A stretch of DNA of 64,000 nt from Typha latifolia (lineage: Eukaryota > Streptophyta > Magnoliopsida > Poales > Typhaceae), in assembly GCA_019914945.1 (NCBI GenBank), contig CM034102.1, positions 3,337,501-3,401,500 on the forward strand, in the 5' to 3' direction. The position numbers and the translations under genes were made by a program. This document shows, in pieces, positions 26,301 through 35,614 of this stretch (positions are counted from its first letter, which is position 1; each line of letters opens with the position of its first letter). The notes under the pieces are model-generated. The model had not been told where the DNA came from, made no database searches, and saw only the letters and a program-made list of their open reading frames with translations.

Positions 26301-29300
26301 AGACTACCAAGTCTGTAACTTAGGCTTTTGTAAAGCTATGCCCGTAGGCCACATCATCACTCACATCCGACCACACACATACCCCTAAGGGAGGGTAAAC
26401 CCTAGCAGTAGAATGGCCAACCCACCGAGTGAACAACATGATCGATTGTCCGTCACCATAGACTAAGGACCTTAGTCATAAGCCCATCATAAATATCGAT
26501 ATCGCACATCGATACTATCATCCGAGCCCTCGGCTCCACATCATCGCACCACAATGCGAAAATCACGAGCCGTCACTCATGGATGCCCTCACCTTACGTC
26601 ATCGGGTACCGCTAGGTCTACGTCATCCTACCCTTCTCTTTCTATCTTAAATACCATAAATGGTGTGACTCTCGTCGATCAATAGTAAATCATCCATTGT
26701 TGGGCGAGACGTCTATCTGATTATCTATGATTAATAGATTAAGATCTTAGGCATGAGCCCTTATATATATAAGTATAATAGTATCCCCCGCCTCTAATCC
26801 TTGCTAGGGAGGTATCAGGTACTGTCAAGACGTAGTAGTCACTCCCTTTTATGGTCGTATACATGTGCAAGCGGCATGATATTATACAACACAGCAAGAA
26901 TAATGGAACACACATCATTATCATATTCTACGTGCTAACATATATATTCATACCCAATAAATATGCGTAGAAATTATGATATGTAAAATCCCACCAAATA
27001 CTAAAATAAAATTAATATGCATGACATGCAAAAATTATAGTAAGAAAAGTGTATGCATATGCATGCTATGAATGTGATGATGTCATAAGATAAGTTATTT
27101 CATCCTCATAGGGTATGAAGTCCACCTCGATAAGAAAAGTAATAAATATCATAAGCACAAATATCTCCTACCGATTAATTAAATAACTCTACTAACGTTC
27201 ACTGTAGGCTTGGTTAGGTCCATTTACGGATTTTTATATTTATTAATTAAGTTGAGCTAGCATAGCTGTATTGGTGTCTAACACGTTATTAAAAGTAATT
27301 TAAAATAATTTACCTTGAATTCTCGTTCCACTAATTATTATCTCGTAGGTAAGTCACATGGGCAACACTAAATTAATTCGCTTTATTAAATAAGATAATC
27401 TGCTTATAATTTTCCTACAATAATCTGTATTAATTCACAGGCAGGAGCGAATAATACAGATACACCTAGATCACCAACTCATTCACTAAAATTAATTTAA
27501 TCAAAATATACTCGACCACACCAAATCCCAATTAGAGTTAGTGCCTGATATATGTTATTTGTAACGGCACTCTCAAGCCACGGTTTAATTTATTAAAATT
27601 AATTTATAAAATAATTAATATAACGAACACTACTATATGCTAAACATGATTAATTAAGGCTCACGGTTGTCAGCACTAACAATAAATAAAATTACTTAAA
27701 TAATTTAAAGAAAAATAATTAGAGGGTAATTAGTCTACTTGGTCAACACAAAGCCAAAAATAAACCCACTAAAAAATTGGCCCAAAGCCCACATTATCTA
27801 GAAAAAACACTCGGGTTCCATGCAACCCAACCACACCTGAAACTCGGGTTGGGCTGGGCACACGAGCTAGGCCGCACCCAACCCAGCCCGACACACTACT
27901 TAGGCTGCACCTAGCCCAACCTAGAAGCTTGGCCCTCGGGCTGGGCCAGACCGCACTTAGCCCGAGCTAGAGACTAGAGATGTAAATGAGCCGAGCCTGA
28001 GCGAGCTAGCTCGGCTTCAGGCTCGGCTCAAAAATACTTTCGAGCCTTATAATTCTGCTTAGGCTCGGCTCAGCTCAACTCGAGTCGAGCTCGAGCTAAG
28101 CCTAACTAAACCTGAGCCTAGCCCGAGCAGAGCTCGAGCTTGATTAGAGGATGGGGCGATGGCGGCGTGGGCTTGCCGAAGGAGGAGTAAGAGACGGGTG
28201 GAGGAGGAGAAGACGGCGAGGAGATAGTCAATGGAGGAGGAGGAAGAAGAGGAGGTCGACGCTAAGGAGATGGTCAATGGAGGCCGACGAAGGAGGAGGA
28301 GGAAGCCGACAGAGTAGAAGAAGAAGAGGAGGCCGACGCCGAGGAGATGGTCGATGGAGGCCTACAAAGGAGGAGGAGAAGGAGGCCGACGGAGAGAAGG
28401 AGGTGGCGCCGTGGCGGTGGCTTGTTGATGTAGGCCGACGGAGAGGGAGGAGGTGGCGGCGCGTGGGGTGAGACTATGGGTGGTGAGAGTGATGGGTGAG
28501 TGAGGGTGGGGTGGGTGAGGGTAATGGGTGAGGGTGGGGTAGGTGATGGGAGATGGGTGGGGTAGGTGATGGGAGATGGGTGAGGGTAGGGTGGGTGAGA
28601 GACACGTGTTAATTATTTTTTATGCCACGTGTTTTTAAGTAGTAGTTAGTCAGACTATCGAGCCTATCAAGTCAATTTTAACAGCTTGGGCTCGGCTCAG
28701 TTCTGACTAAGCTGAGCCACACTCGAGCTTCAGCCGAGCCGAGCTGAGCCCGAGCTGCTCGTCAAGCTTGACAACCCTACCAGAGACACCCCTCCCGTCC
28801 TTTCTTCCTCAACTCGACCGAAAGGAGGGAGGAAGGAAGGATTACTGCTGGTCACCGCCACCGACAACAGGGGCCAACAAGCCGGCCGACTCCCCATCGA
28901 CGGAGGAAGGCACCCACGGTGCCTATCTAGCCGGTGGGGAAGACGACCACCCAACGACGCTAAGAACCCAATCAATCGAGAGGGGGAAAGCTATTGACGA
29001 ACCTGGCTGCCGGCAAACCCAGCTGACCCCACCAACATGCTCCCCTTGGCAAGCAGAGGTTGGCCGAGGGGAAGCCTAGCTGCTAGAGGCGGCCGGCAGC
29101 GAGAATCCACTTCGCCTCAACCGTCGGCCAAGGCGAGTAGCCGCCCGATGGCTTTGGTCATGAGAACGCAGAAGGAAGCCACCGAGGCATCCTCGCAAAG
29201 AGGGGAAGCTCCACCAGCCAGCCAGATCATGGCCAGACTGAGAGGAGGAAACATCGAAGGAGAAAACCCATCTCACTAACACATTCTTAAATTAAACGTA

Positions 29301-31740
29301 CCTGACGAGGGAGAAAGCTTCGACGCTTCGCTCCTCGGGTCAGAGAGCTCGACGTTGGTCCGGCACGACGGCATCCCAAAGGTGGCTAACGACAGTGCCA
29401 GGCAGGAAAACAAAGAAAAGAAAAGAAAAGAAGGGAGAAGAAGAAAAGAGTGAGGGAGGAAAGGCGCTCAAACCTAGATGCAACTTATCCGTCGTGCGTT
29501 CAAATGCCCCGATCATGTTCGAACGTGAAATCAGGCGTTTGAACAGCCAAAACTATTCTCGGGATGTGCAAACGCAAAGGAGAAGAAGAAAAGAAGAAAA
29601 AGGGAAAGGAGGCAGGGGGTTAAGGAGAAAGAAAAAATTAGAGTTTAATTTATAGAAAAAAAATTCAAATCTAAATTAGATTTGGATTCGACAAGATTTT
29701 TGCAGCACCCTCTTCTCTCTCAATATTTTTTTTCTCAGTTCTCACAATAATCACTCAAATCTAATCGTAAATCAACAATAATCTTACTCTAAAATTAAAA
29801 GATATTATTCAAATAGGAAGAATAAAATCAAGATGGTCCCCTCACAATATTTAAAACAAAAGGGAATAACATTTGGTAAAGAAAAATACCAAATAAAGAG
29901 ATGAATCCATTTCAAAAACTCTTTTTTTTAATCTATGGGGTAGCCCGTAGCCCTTCACTTATGTATCTCCTCTTTTCTGATTGAAAGATATAAATAGCTT
30001 TCAAGTATGCATGATCATAACAAAACTCCTTTTGAGTCCACGTAGTATCACAGAAATAAACTGTTATAGCCAGACGGGATATATGATGGTTTACTTTGAA
30101 CTTCATAATACATACTATAAATCGTGCAACTACATTCAGCAAACATCCTTTAGTAATTAAAAAATGTGTACGATTGCATGAAATCTATTTTGATAGTTCC
30201 ATTTCCAAAACTAACAGCATGTTTGAAGCAAAATAGGAACCGCAATTGTGTTTGCCTTCGAGTGCAATGAGCTTGTATATATATAACAATATAAGCCACA
30301 AATAACTACTACAATTGTTATCTGAGTTGGTTGGCACTTACCAATATTTCTTATTGTTTGATATTTACACCTGATACTTAGAAATTAATGTATCTTTGCT
30401 CATCAGTTGGTTCAGAGTAGTCGTCAAGAGTACCTGAAACTAAAAGCTCGTGTGGAGCAGTTACAGCGAACTCAACGGTACATTCTACTTTTAAATATCT
30501 GGACCTAGAACGTGAAGAAGGAAATTACTGATCGTAATCCACGATAACTAATCTTTGATAACTACAGGAACCTTCTCGGTGATGATCTGGGATCATTGAG
30601 CCTAAAGGAGCTTGAGCAGCTTGAGAAACAACTTGATACATCATTGAGATATACTAGGTCAACAAGGGTAATAAATAGTTTCCGCATATCATAACCAAGA
30701 TTTCTAATTTATATCGTTTGGCATGAGATCTTGTTGTCTGGTCCCCATGTCTGTCCTGTAAAATATATAAGTTCCTGCTGCAAAAGAAGCTACTTGATCT
30801 GAAATGACAATTCAATTGCAAACCTCTAGTTGTCATCCTATGATTTTTATCAACCTTGGCACTAAATTGATATGGTTAAGTACATGAATAGATAAACTTC
30901 AAATATTGAAAAAGAAAAACATTTAGCTGCTGGCATGATGGTCTTAGTACTACTGCTATAACTATAAATGTTCACATTTTTTACTTTACACCACTATTCA
31001 TCTCTACAAGAGTATTTGATACTGTGCTTGTGTAAATTTCAATCTTATTGCAGACGCAACACATGCTTGATGAACTAGCAGATCTCCAGAGGAAGGTATG
31101 ATCCTAACACGAACTTCATTGTAATCCTCTCATATCATGCCTAATTGATCATGCTCATTTTATCAGGAACAAATGCTAAGTGAAGCAAACAAATGCCTTA
31201 AAAGAAGAGTAAGAAATTCAGCTAGCTGTTCCTTTCCTTTATAAATACTAAATAAAACCATTGCAAGTGATAGTTGATAGTCAGTTACTAATGTTGACAG
31301 TTTCCCTTTGTCTAACATATTTCTTTAATTGATTCAATCTTGTTAGAGCTTCATAATTTGCAAGCTTTGACAGGTTTGAGCTCACCAATTAATCAATGTT
31401 AATGTTGAAAATGCAGCTTGATGAGAGCCATCCGGTTCCTCGGCAGCAAGTGTGGGAACCAAGTAATAATTCACCACATGGAAATGGATTCTTCCACCCA
31501 TTGGAGTGTGAACCAACTCTGCAGATTGGGTATCCTATGTTTGTTTCTTATACACTAAACCTTCTTATCTACTGGATATAGATAGCATTGTAGACTACCA
31601 GTTTCATATGTCCTGTCTACGTATACTCGGTCCAAGTCAGCATGTTTAATTTGGATCAACTAATTTGGGTTTGCAGGTATCAGCCTGATCAAATGCCTGG
31701 TTCAAGTGTGACCACCTACATGCCTGCATGGTTACCATGA
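11515..31740 (+). CDS. SEP3: MIKC-type MADS-box transcription factor, SEPALLATA3/AGL9 clade
   Basis: An E-class floral homeotic factor that forms tetramers with A-, B-, C- and D-class MADS proteins and binds CArG boxes. Exons: 11515-11699, 20170-20248, 30407-30477, 30568-30667, 31054-31095, 31167-31208, 31417-31529 and 31677-31740, all joining in phase to give 231 residues. The MADS domain (residues 1-60, [20 protein letters not shown]) is complete. An I region follows, then a K-box with [12 protein letters not shown] and the [14 protein letters not shown] region, and a C-terminus ending LQIGY..PAWLP, typical of the SEP3 lineage (rice OsMADS7/8). Introns 1 (8.5 kb) and 2 (10.2 kb) are heavily invaded by transposons, so most of the 20-kb gene is intron. 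No coding lesion was seen. Confidence 0.93.
12000..12490 (+). repeat. Diverged internal duplication in SEP3 intron 1
   Basis: The stretch at about 12050-12125 (CTTTGCGGTCGTCG, then GATCTTCCGAAAAATT, GCTTAGCTAGTTTTAGGGTT) recurs in diverged form at about 12420-12495 (CTTTGCGATCATCA, GATCTTTCAAAAAATAT, GCTTAGTTAGTTTTATAAGG). The spacing is about 370 bp. The copies were aligned by eye and their full extent is uncertain. Confidence 0.55.
12103..12117 (+). promoter_or_regulatory. Telo-box-like motif in SEP3 intron 1
   Basis: TTAGGGTTAGGGTTT holds two telomere-type repeats, the reverse complement of the AAACCCTAA telo-box. In Arabidopsis, telo-boxes are bound by TRB proteins that recruit Polycomb PRC2, and SEP3 is a known Polycomb target. 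The functional link here is inference. Confidence 0.45.
14333..14365. repeat. (AT)n microsatellite
   Basis: About 16 uninterrupted TA units in SEP3 intron 1, at the left edge of a very AT-rich stretch that runs to about 15150. Confidence 0.95.
14708..14865. repeat. Tandem repeat with 52-bp period in SEP3 intron 1
   Basis: Units starting TTCAATAACTGTAAATTA (14708) and TTCAATAACTGTGAATTA (14760) are each 52 bp and clearly homologous. A third, more diverged unit starts at 14812 (TTCAATAAGTACAAATTA). Weaker echoes of the motif 'aactataaattatgtaa' flank the array on both sides (about 14560-15020), so the original array was probably longer. Confidence 0.7.
15200..17940 (-). mobile_element. Decayed L1-type LINE, antisense in SEP3 intron 1
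   Basis: Read on the minus strand, from 17.9 kb down, the translation shows reverse-transcriptase blocks ([19 protein letters not shown], then [39 protein letters not shown]). After these come the connection region ([17 protein letters not shown]), a [15 protein letters not shown] block, and the end of a ribonuclease-H domain ([18 protein letters not shown]) near 15270. Frameshifts, stops and missing segments show it is dead, and the 5' half of ORF2 is absent. An 833-bp element has inserted into it at 16036-16868. Confidence 0.85.
16036..16868. mobile_element. 833-bp TG...CA element with 5-bp target duplication (solo-LTR-like), nested in LINE
   Basis: The element begins TGTGGTGCTCTGATACCA and ends CCAAACTTCAACA. 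It is flanked by direct CTTCA copies at 16031-16035 and 16869-16873. Removing it and one CTTCA rejoins the LINE reading frame on the minus strand (HPLFE followed by GGFSV). Near its left end is GCTCTGATACCA, the complement of the initiator-Met tRNA primer site TGGTATCAGAGC. A motif near 16319 (TTACGTGGTTCGGTGACG) resembles one I know from plant LTR sequences. No coding domain is present, so a solo LTR or short non-autonomous LTR element is most likely. Confidence 0.75.
17950..17971. repeat. (CT)n microsatellite
   Basis: Eleven CT units adjoin the truncated 5' end of the antisense LINE. Confidence 0.95.
17972..20169 (+). other. 3' part of SEP3 intron 1
   Basis: AT-rich intron sequence with no coding similarity and no clear transposon signature. 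It ends at the acceptor TTGTAG before exon 2 (20170). Confidence 0.6.
21300..21965. mobile_element. LTR-like insertion inside the intron-2 LINE
   Basis: LINE homology stops near 21300 and resumes near 21965. The inserted stretch carries GGCTTTGATACCA near its left end, close to the complement of the Met-tRNA primer site. Its right end, AGTTCTTACA, resembles the right end of the segment at 28780-29752 (AGTTCTCACA). The preceding 'gatttggattcg' stretch is also shared between the two. No clean target duplication was found, and exact ends are uncertain. Confidence 0.5.
22399..22917. mobile_element. Non-autonomous hAT-like element (about 519 bp), copy 1
   Basis: The left end is CAGGGGTGTAAATGAGCC; the right end, reverse-complemented, is TAGGGCTGTCAAGCTCG, giving imperfect terminal inverted repeats. 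Flanking octamers CTACCTGC and CTACCTAC match at 7 of 8 positions; shifting by one base gives 6 of 8. Both edges lie inside the LINE, and excision rejoins its reading frame ([10 protein letters not shown] to LVLIKSV). The interior is full of GAGCC/CGAGC words and GAA/GGA-rich tracts with no transposase. The 8-bp duplication points to the hAT superfamily, as a non-autonomous derivative. The single-base boundary is ambiguous. Confidence 0.75.
24400..26025 (+). mobile_element. Ty3/gypsy retrotransposon fragment (RT-RNase H)
   Basis: Plus-strand translation shows the protease-RT linker ([25 protein letters not shown]), RT blocks ([48 protein letters not shown]) and the catalytic [10 protein letters not shown] motif near 25110. 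Then come the thumb ([20 protein letters not shown]) and a ribonuclease-H start ([18 protein letters not shown]). Several in-frame stops and frameshifts (for example near 24750, 24940, 25230 and 25440) show it is dead. Gag and integrase are not recognisable. It lies sense to SEP3. Confidence 0.88.
26026..27966. other. Unclassified repeat-like DNA in SEP3 intron 2
   Basis: No coding family is recognisable. The base composition changes sharply, from a CA/CT-rich part at about 26200-26900 to an AT-rich part at about 26940-27760, then GGGCTGGGC/CCCAACC-rich words at 27780-27960. It lies between the gypsy fragment and the second hAT copy and may be LTR or internal retrotransposon sequence. That assignment is inference. 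Confidence 0.4.
27975..28779. mobile_element. Non-autonomous hAT-like element (about 805 bp), copy 2
   Basis: The left end is TAGAGATGTAAATGAGCC; the right end, reverse-complemented, is TAGGGTTGTCAAGCTTG. Flanking octamers CTAGAGAC (27967-27974) and CCAGAGAC (28780-28787) match at 7 of 8 positions. The outer 150 bp or so on each side resemble copy 1 at 22399. The interior differs: a GGA/GAC-rich stretch (28150-28470) with a long but Arg/Gly-biased open frame, then a G-rich minisatellite (about 28495-28605). No transposase is encoded. Confidence 0.78.
28780..29752. mobile_element. LTR-like GC-rich segment in SEP3 intron 2
   Basis: A GC-rich, stop-rich stretch ends with a purine-rich tract (29400-29460, 29570-29640), then 'attagatttggattcg' and AGTTCTCACA. 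Its last part matches in order the end of the segment at 21300-21965, suggesting the same LTR family. The second hAT copy sits at its left edge. No gene is supported, and short open frames here are composition artefacts. Confidence 0.45.
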
Positions 31741-32600
31741 GACAAAAAGCATGAAGGAAATTGCAACCTGTTTGTTTGATTTGCCCAGCTTTCCTTCTGT
31801 AACGCATGTGCAACTATACTTCGTCCTCTAACTGATGTCTAGCTATCTTTGAGTATATAAAATTAATGGTACTGATAGCATGACTCATGACTGCTAAATA
31901 AATGTACCTCGTTATTCATATGCATATTTTATTCCAATGCTTGGCTTAATACTTCCAAAATCTTCTTAATTCTCTCGCATCAAAGATTACTTTAGTTAAA
32001 ACTAGCTTCAATAATTTATGCTTGTCTAGGATGCTCACCGTTTCATTATTATTAATATCAATTTTGTTTGGTTAATCTTTTCAGCAGAATAATGAGTTAT
32101 GAACATATTTATGAGGAAAAAAAATTAAAAAAAAAGTCTCCCAAAAATATAAACTAAAATAATGATTCCTTGTCATAAACTAAACTAATAGAATTCGATC
32201 GCTGGCCAGATGCGGACATTGGAACCTATAAAATATATTCTTACACGTCACGCGATCTCGTTCCTCCTCTCTATCCACCGGACCCACGGCTACAGCATCT
32301 AGGTATATTAATAGTTCTTTGTCGTCGTGTCGTTCCGAATTCTCCCTAAAACATAATGGATCAATAGAATTCCCCGTGCAGCCGCGGTTTGGTTCGAAAA
32401 ATTCACAAAATAAGTCTCTTGCAAACAGTATTCTGGGGTACGTTGTCGTGTAGGATAGTATTGCTTATCCGATAAGTATAATATTTTATTTTCCAAACCC
32501 ACCTCTTCTCTCCGTTCTCCTCCCTTCCTCCGCTTTCACCGCATCTTCTTCTCCTCTCTCTCTCGGGGATAGGGTTAGGATTTGAGATCTCGACGCCGAG
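31741..32600 (+). other. Intergenic region between SEP3 and the small membrane-protein gene
   Basis: Contains the SEP3 3' UTR (AT-rich, to roughly 32000) and the next gene's leader, which has a CT-rich tract at 32500-32565. GATAGGGTTAGGATT at about 32568-32582 resembles a telo-box just before the next start codon. No other gene is visible. Confidence 0.55.
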
Positions 32601-33724
32601 ATGAGGAGCGAGGACCAGCAATCGAGGCTCATCTACGAGCTCTGTGCGCTCCTCTTCACCATCCTCCGCTCCCCAACCGAGTCTCCTCCTCCGCTGCCGC
32701 CGCCGCCGGGGAGGAGGTCACGGTCATCCATGCGTGCCTCGCACGTGTCTCCGGCGGGGTTTGCGTCCCTACTCCTCGGTGCGTCGCTGGCTCTGATGCT
32801 GTGCGGATCGGTGACGTTCGTCGTCGGATTCATACTGATGCCTTGGGTGATCGGCCTCGTAATGTTCTTCTACTTTGTCGGGATCGTCTCGTACCTTTCC
32901 GGGATGGGGAGGGCGTTCCTTTGCCCTAGTCCCCCTTCCTACCCTAAAGAAAAAGAAACCTCAGGTCAGTTTTTTTTTCTCTTTTTTCTTTTTTCGAATT
33001 ACACTTAAAATTTAAAACTTTGGTCCAATTCCCTACTTTTGTGTTGTTGAATGTGGATAATTGTTTAGATATTGATCTTTTGTTCGTTTTTTTGTTCAGT
33101 TTTGCAATTAAGTGTTGTTTTTTTTTTTACGTTTTTTTTTTCATGGATTGCATATGAATTGCGCACCGGTAATCTTTGATTTTATTACATTAGACCTCAA
33201 CATTCATTATCCGTAATATATCTTTGGGAGTTGGGGATTATATCCATATAGATTTCTTTTGTATTCATTTATGCTGAGTACATAGGTATTGTGTAGACAT
33301 GGATTGTATGAGTTCTAGCTCTCTCCGTAGGGTATGTGGGAAAGGAGATATGTATATTGGGTCAATCCATTAAGTAATTTTTCCTTGGGAGTTGGGAGGT
33401 CATGAAGGTTTGTCTTTCATTTCTCTGTTTTGCCAAACTTTATTTGTTACGTTAGCTAAAACTTTCTAGAATTGTATGCGGAAAGTTTTGCTTTAGTTGC
33501 CTTATTCTTGAGGGTTGAAACATGCATTTCCTGGTTATGTGGAACTTTTCTTTATTGATGGGGATATATTGAAATGCAAACAAAATGTCATTTCTAGTCA
33601 TATTTGCATCCTTGTCCTCATTCTTGGAATTGTTGGATCATCATTGATGTTACTTTACGTCTCATTGCAACTATTTAAATTATGGACTTATTGATAAATT
33701 ATAACATTTGTCGCAGGACATTAG
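32601..33724 (+). CDS. Small predicted two-helix membrane protein
   Basis: I do not recognise a named function. Exon 1 (32601-32964) begins MRSEDQQSRLIYELCALLFT. Residues 21-50 are Pro/Arg/Ser-rich. Two adjacent hydrophobic helices follow at about residues 53-79 and 81-100, then a hydrophilic tail (SYPKEKETS). The likely donor is TCAG|GTCAGT at 32964; joining to TCGCAG|GACATTAG (33717) adds two codons and a stop, for about 123 residues. Leader, codon use and intron position look like a real conserved plant gene rather than a chance frame. The second exon is less certain than the first. A further intron in the 3' UTR (donor near 33749) is plausible. Confidence 0.7.
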
Positions 33725-35450
33725 ATTACTGGTCTTGCCATAGGACAGAAGTAAGAAATCCTTGACCGTCCTGTTTAGCTGTGTGATCCATGTTTTCAGC
33801 ATAGGCATACAGGTTTAATCATAAATTTACGTGCTTTGCTTGATGCAGTTTCATTTCACCTTTAGACTAGTTAAAGATAATCTATTTAGATTCCTTTGTG
33901 AATCAGAGTTAAAGGTTTTGCTATGATTTGTTTCCAAAAATCATGTACAATTTTCCCTGTATGGTGACAGAAATTATATAGGAAAGAACAATAAGATGCC
34001 TCCTGCATTTCTGAACACATGCTTACTTGACTATCCTTGATTGCTTTTCTGCAGAACAGCTCTTTTCCAAGCTAACAAACATTTAAATGAAAGCTAAACA
34101 AACGAAGATGTAGATTGCAACGGAAGCTTACTGCGAGACTCTATTATTAGCACGCCAGGAGTTTTGCTTCAACCGATACTCGCTTATAACTTTATATCTT
34201 TAATCTACCACCTTATAACTTTTTTACACACTGTACCAGGTCTCAGTATTATACTGCCTTACAGGATCTCGTCTTTGTTCACAATTTGCTGTGTATATAT
34301 GCAGTTTATTTGCTAAAAGGATTATAAGGTACTCATATTTACATATATCGAAAGTGAAATTGCTCCAATCAGATTGCAGGAATGTGATCAATCGTATTGT
34401 TGTATATCTATACTGTAAAGGGGTAAATTATTTGTAGTATTGCAGTGTTGTGAAGTCCTCACATGTTAGTATTTAAATTGCTATCAGCCAACTTTCTCTG
34501 ATCTGTTGGAAAAATTATCCAAATATTGGCAATCTCTTGGCTTTATGCAGTTGCAGGTTTGATTGTCTTGAACCTTCTTAACTTTGCTACGCTCATTAAA
34601 CTTAGATGTGAATTTGAAGTAGGATGAACAACTAGCAAGAGAGGATCCATGAGACTAGCTGGTGCTTCTCTCATGTGCAGAATTTCTGAAAATTTTTAGT
34701 CTAAAAACTCTATCAAATTCTCCCAAATCAATTCAATAGGATATAATTGATTACTTGATTGTATGCATTAGGCAATGAAACTGATATTAGTGGAGTCAAG
34801 AGCCCATTTAATTTTGTGAATTGGGTTTCTGAACAGATTATAATATAGCGGACGAAGCAACCTTATAGGTCCATATTCACAAAAGAAATTAGTAGTTCTC
34901 TAGTACATCACTGTCTTCCTCGTTGACTTACTTCCATTTTATTAAATCCACTAATGACTTAATTAATCAATAATTGCTTATAAAGAATTGGAACAATGGC
35001 AAATGCCCCATCCGAAACTAATGCTTCTATACAACCTTATATGCGGACGTGTGGACATTTCCGACAAGGCATCGCAAAAGGGCCTTTTCCCGAGATTGCC
35101 CTTCTACAAGATATACGAGGTCCACTGCACCCTGGACAGCATAAAGCTTTAGCTTAACGTCTGATCACCAACCTTGTGATGCCAAGTAGTGGATATAATA
35201 AATTCCTGCACTCGTCTTGCAGAGAATCCTCTCTCCCTTCTAGTTGGACTCGCCGAACAAGCAACGCACCTTTTATGCAAACCCGAATAGTAACACGCGC
35301 AGACCCGAAAGGTGGAGCCCACCTTGCCTGGCTGACGTGTCTCGCTGTTACCTTGAGAGTCAAAATTGGAGTCCTGACTGACTGGGAATTTAAATTATCT
35401 TCCTTCTAAATTATGGGCAATTTTTGCGGTTTAAGGAGGCTTCGATTCCC
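33725..35450 (+). other. 3' UTR and intergenic DNA
   Basis: AT-rich sequence with no recognised coding similarity. It probably holds the spliced 3' UTR of the membrane-protein gene, and from about 35000 the upstream region of the CBS-PB1 gene. Confidence 0.5.
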
Positions 35451-35457
35451 ATATAAA
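35451..35457 (+). promoter_or_regulatory. TATA box of the CBS-PB1 gene
   Basis: ATATAAA, preceded by CCC, lies about 160 bp upstream of the start codon and just before a long GA tract. Both position and motif fit a plant core promoter. Confidence 0.6.
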
Positions 35458-35470
35458 TGGTGTCTCCTAT

Positions 35471-35478
35471 AGAGAGAA

Positions 35479-35528
<50 letters not shown>
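35471..35528 (+). repeat. (GA)n tract in the CBS-PB1 leader
   Basis: About 58 bases of nearly pure GA lie between the TATA box and the start codon, so they probably form part of the 5' UTR. Similar shorter GA tracts sit in the leaders of the SPL (about 4499-4518) and SEP3 genes. Confidence 0.9.
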
Positions 35529-35530
<2 letters not shown>

Positions 35531-35614
35531 CAACCCTCCAATCGTTCGCTTCCATCGCCGGCGATCTTTGCGATTCGCTCGGAGGCGGCGGAATTCTCGA
35601 CTGTCGGATCGGGG

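Noticed and set aside
28151..28471. Arg/Gly-rich 106-codon frame
   Set aside because: It lies inside the second hAT-like element and is a translation of GGA/GAC repeats.
32582..32929. Alternative 115-codon frame at the small membrane-protein gene
   Set aside because: Overlaps in another frame; Arg/His/Val-rich composition with no helix pattern, whereas the frame from 32601 has two clear membrane helices.
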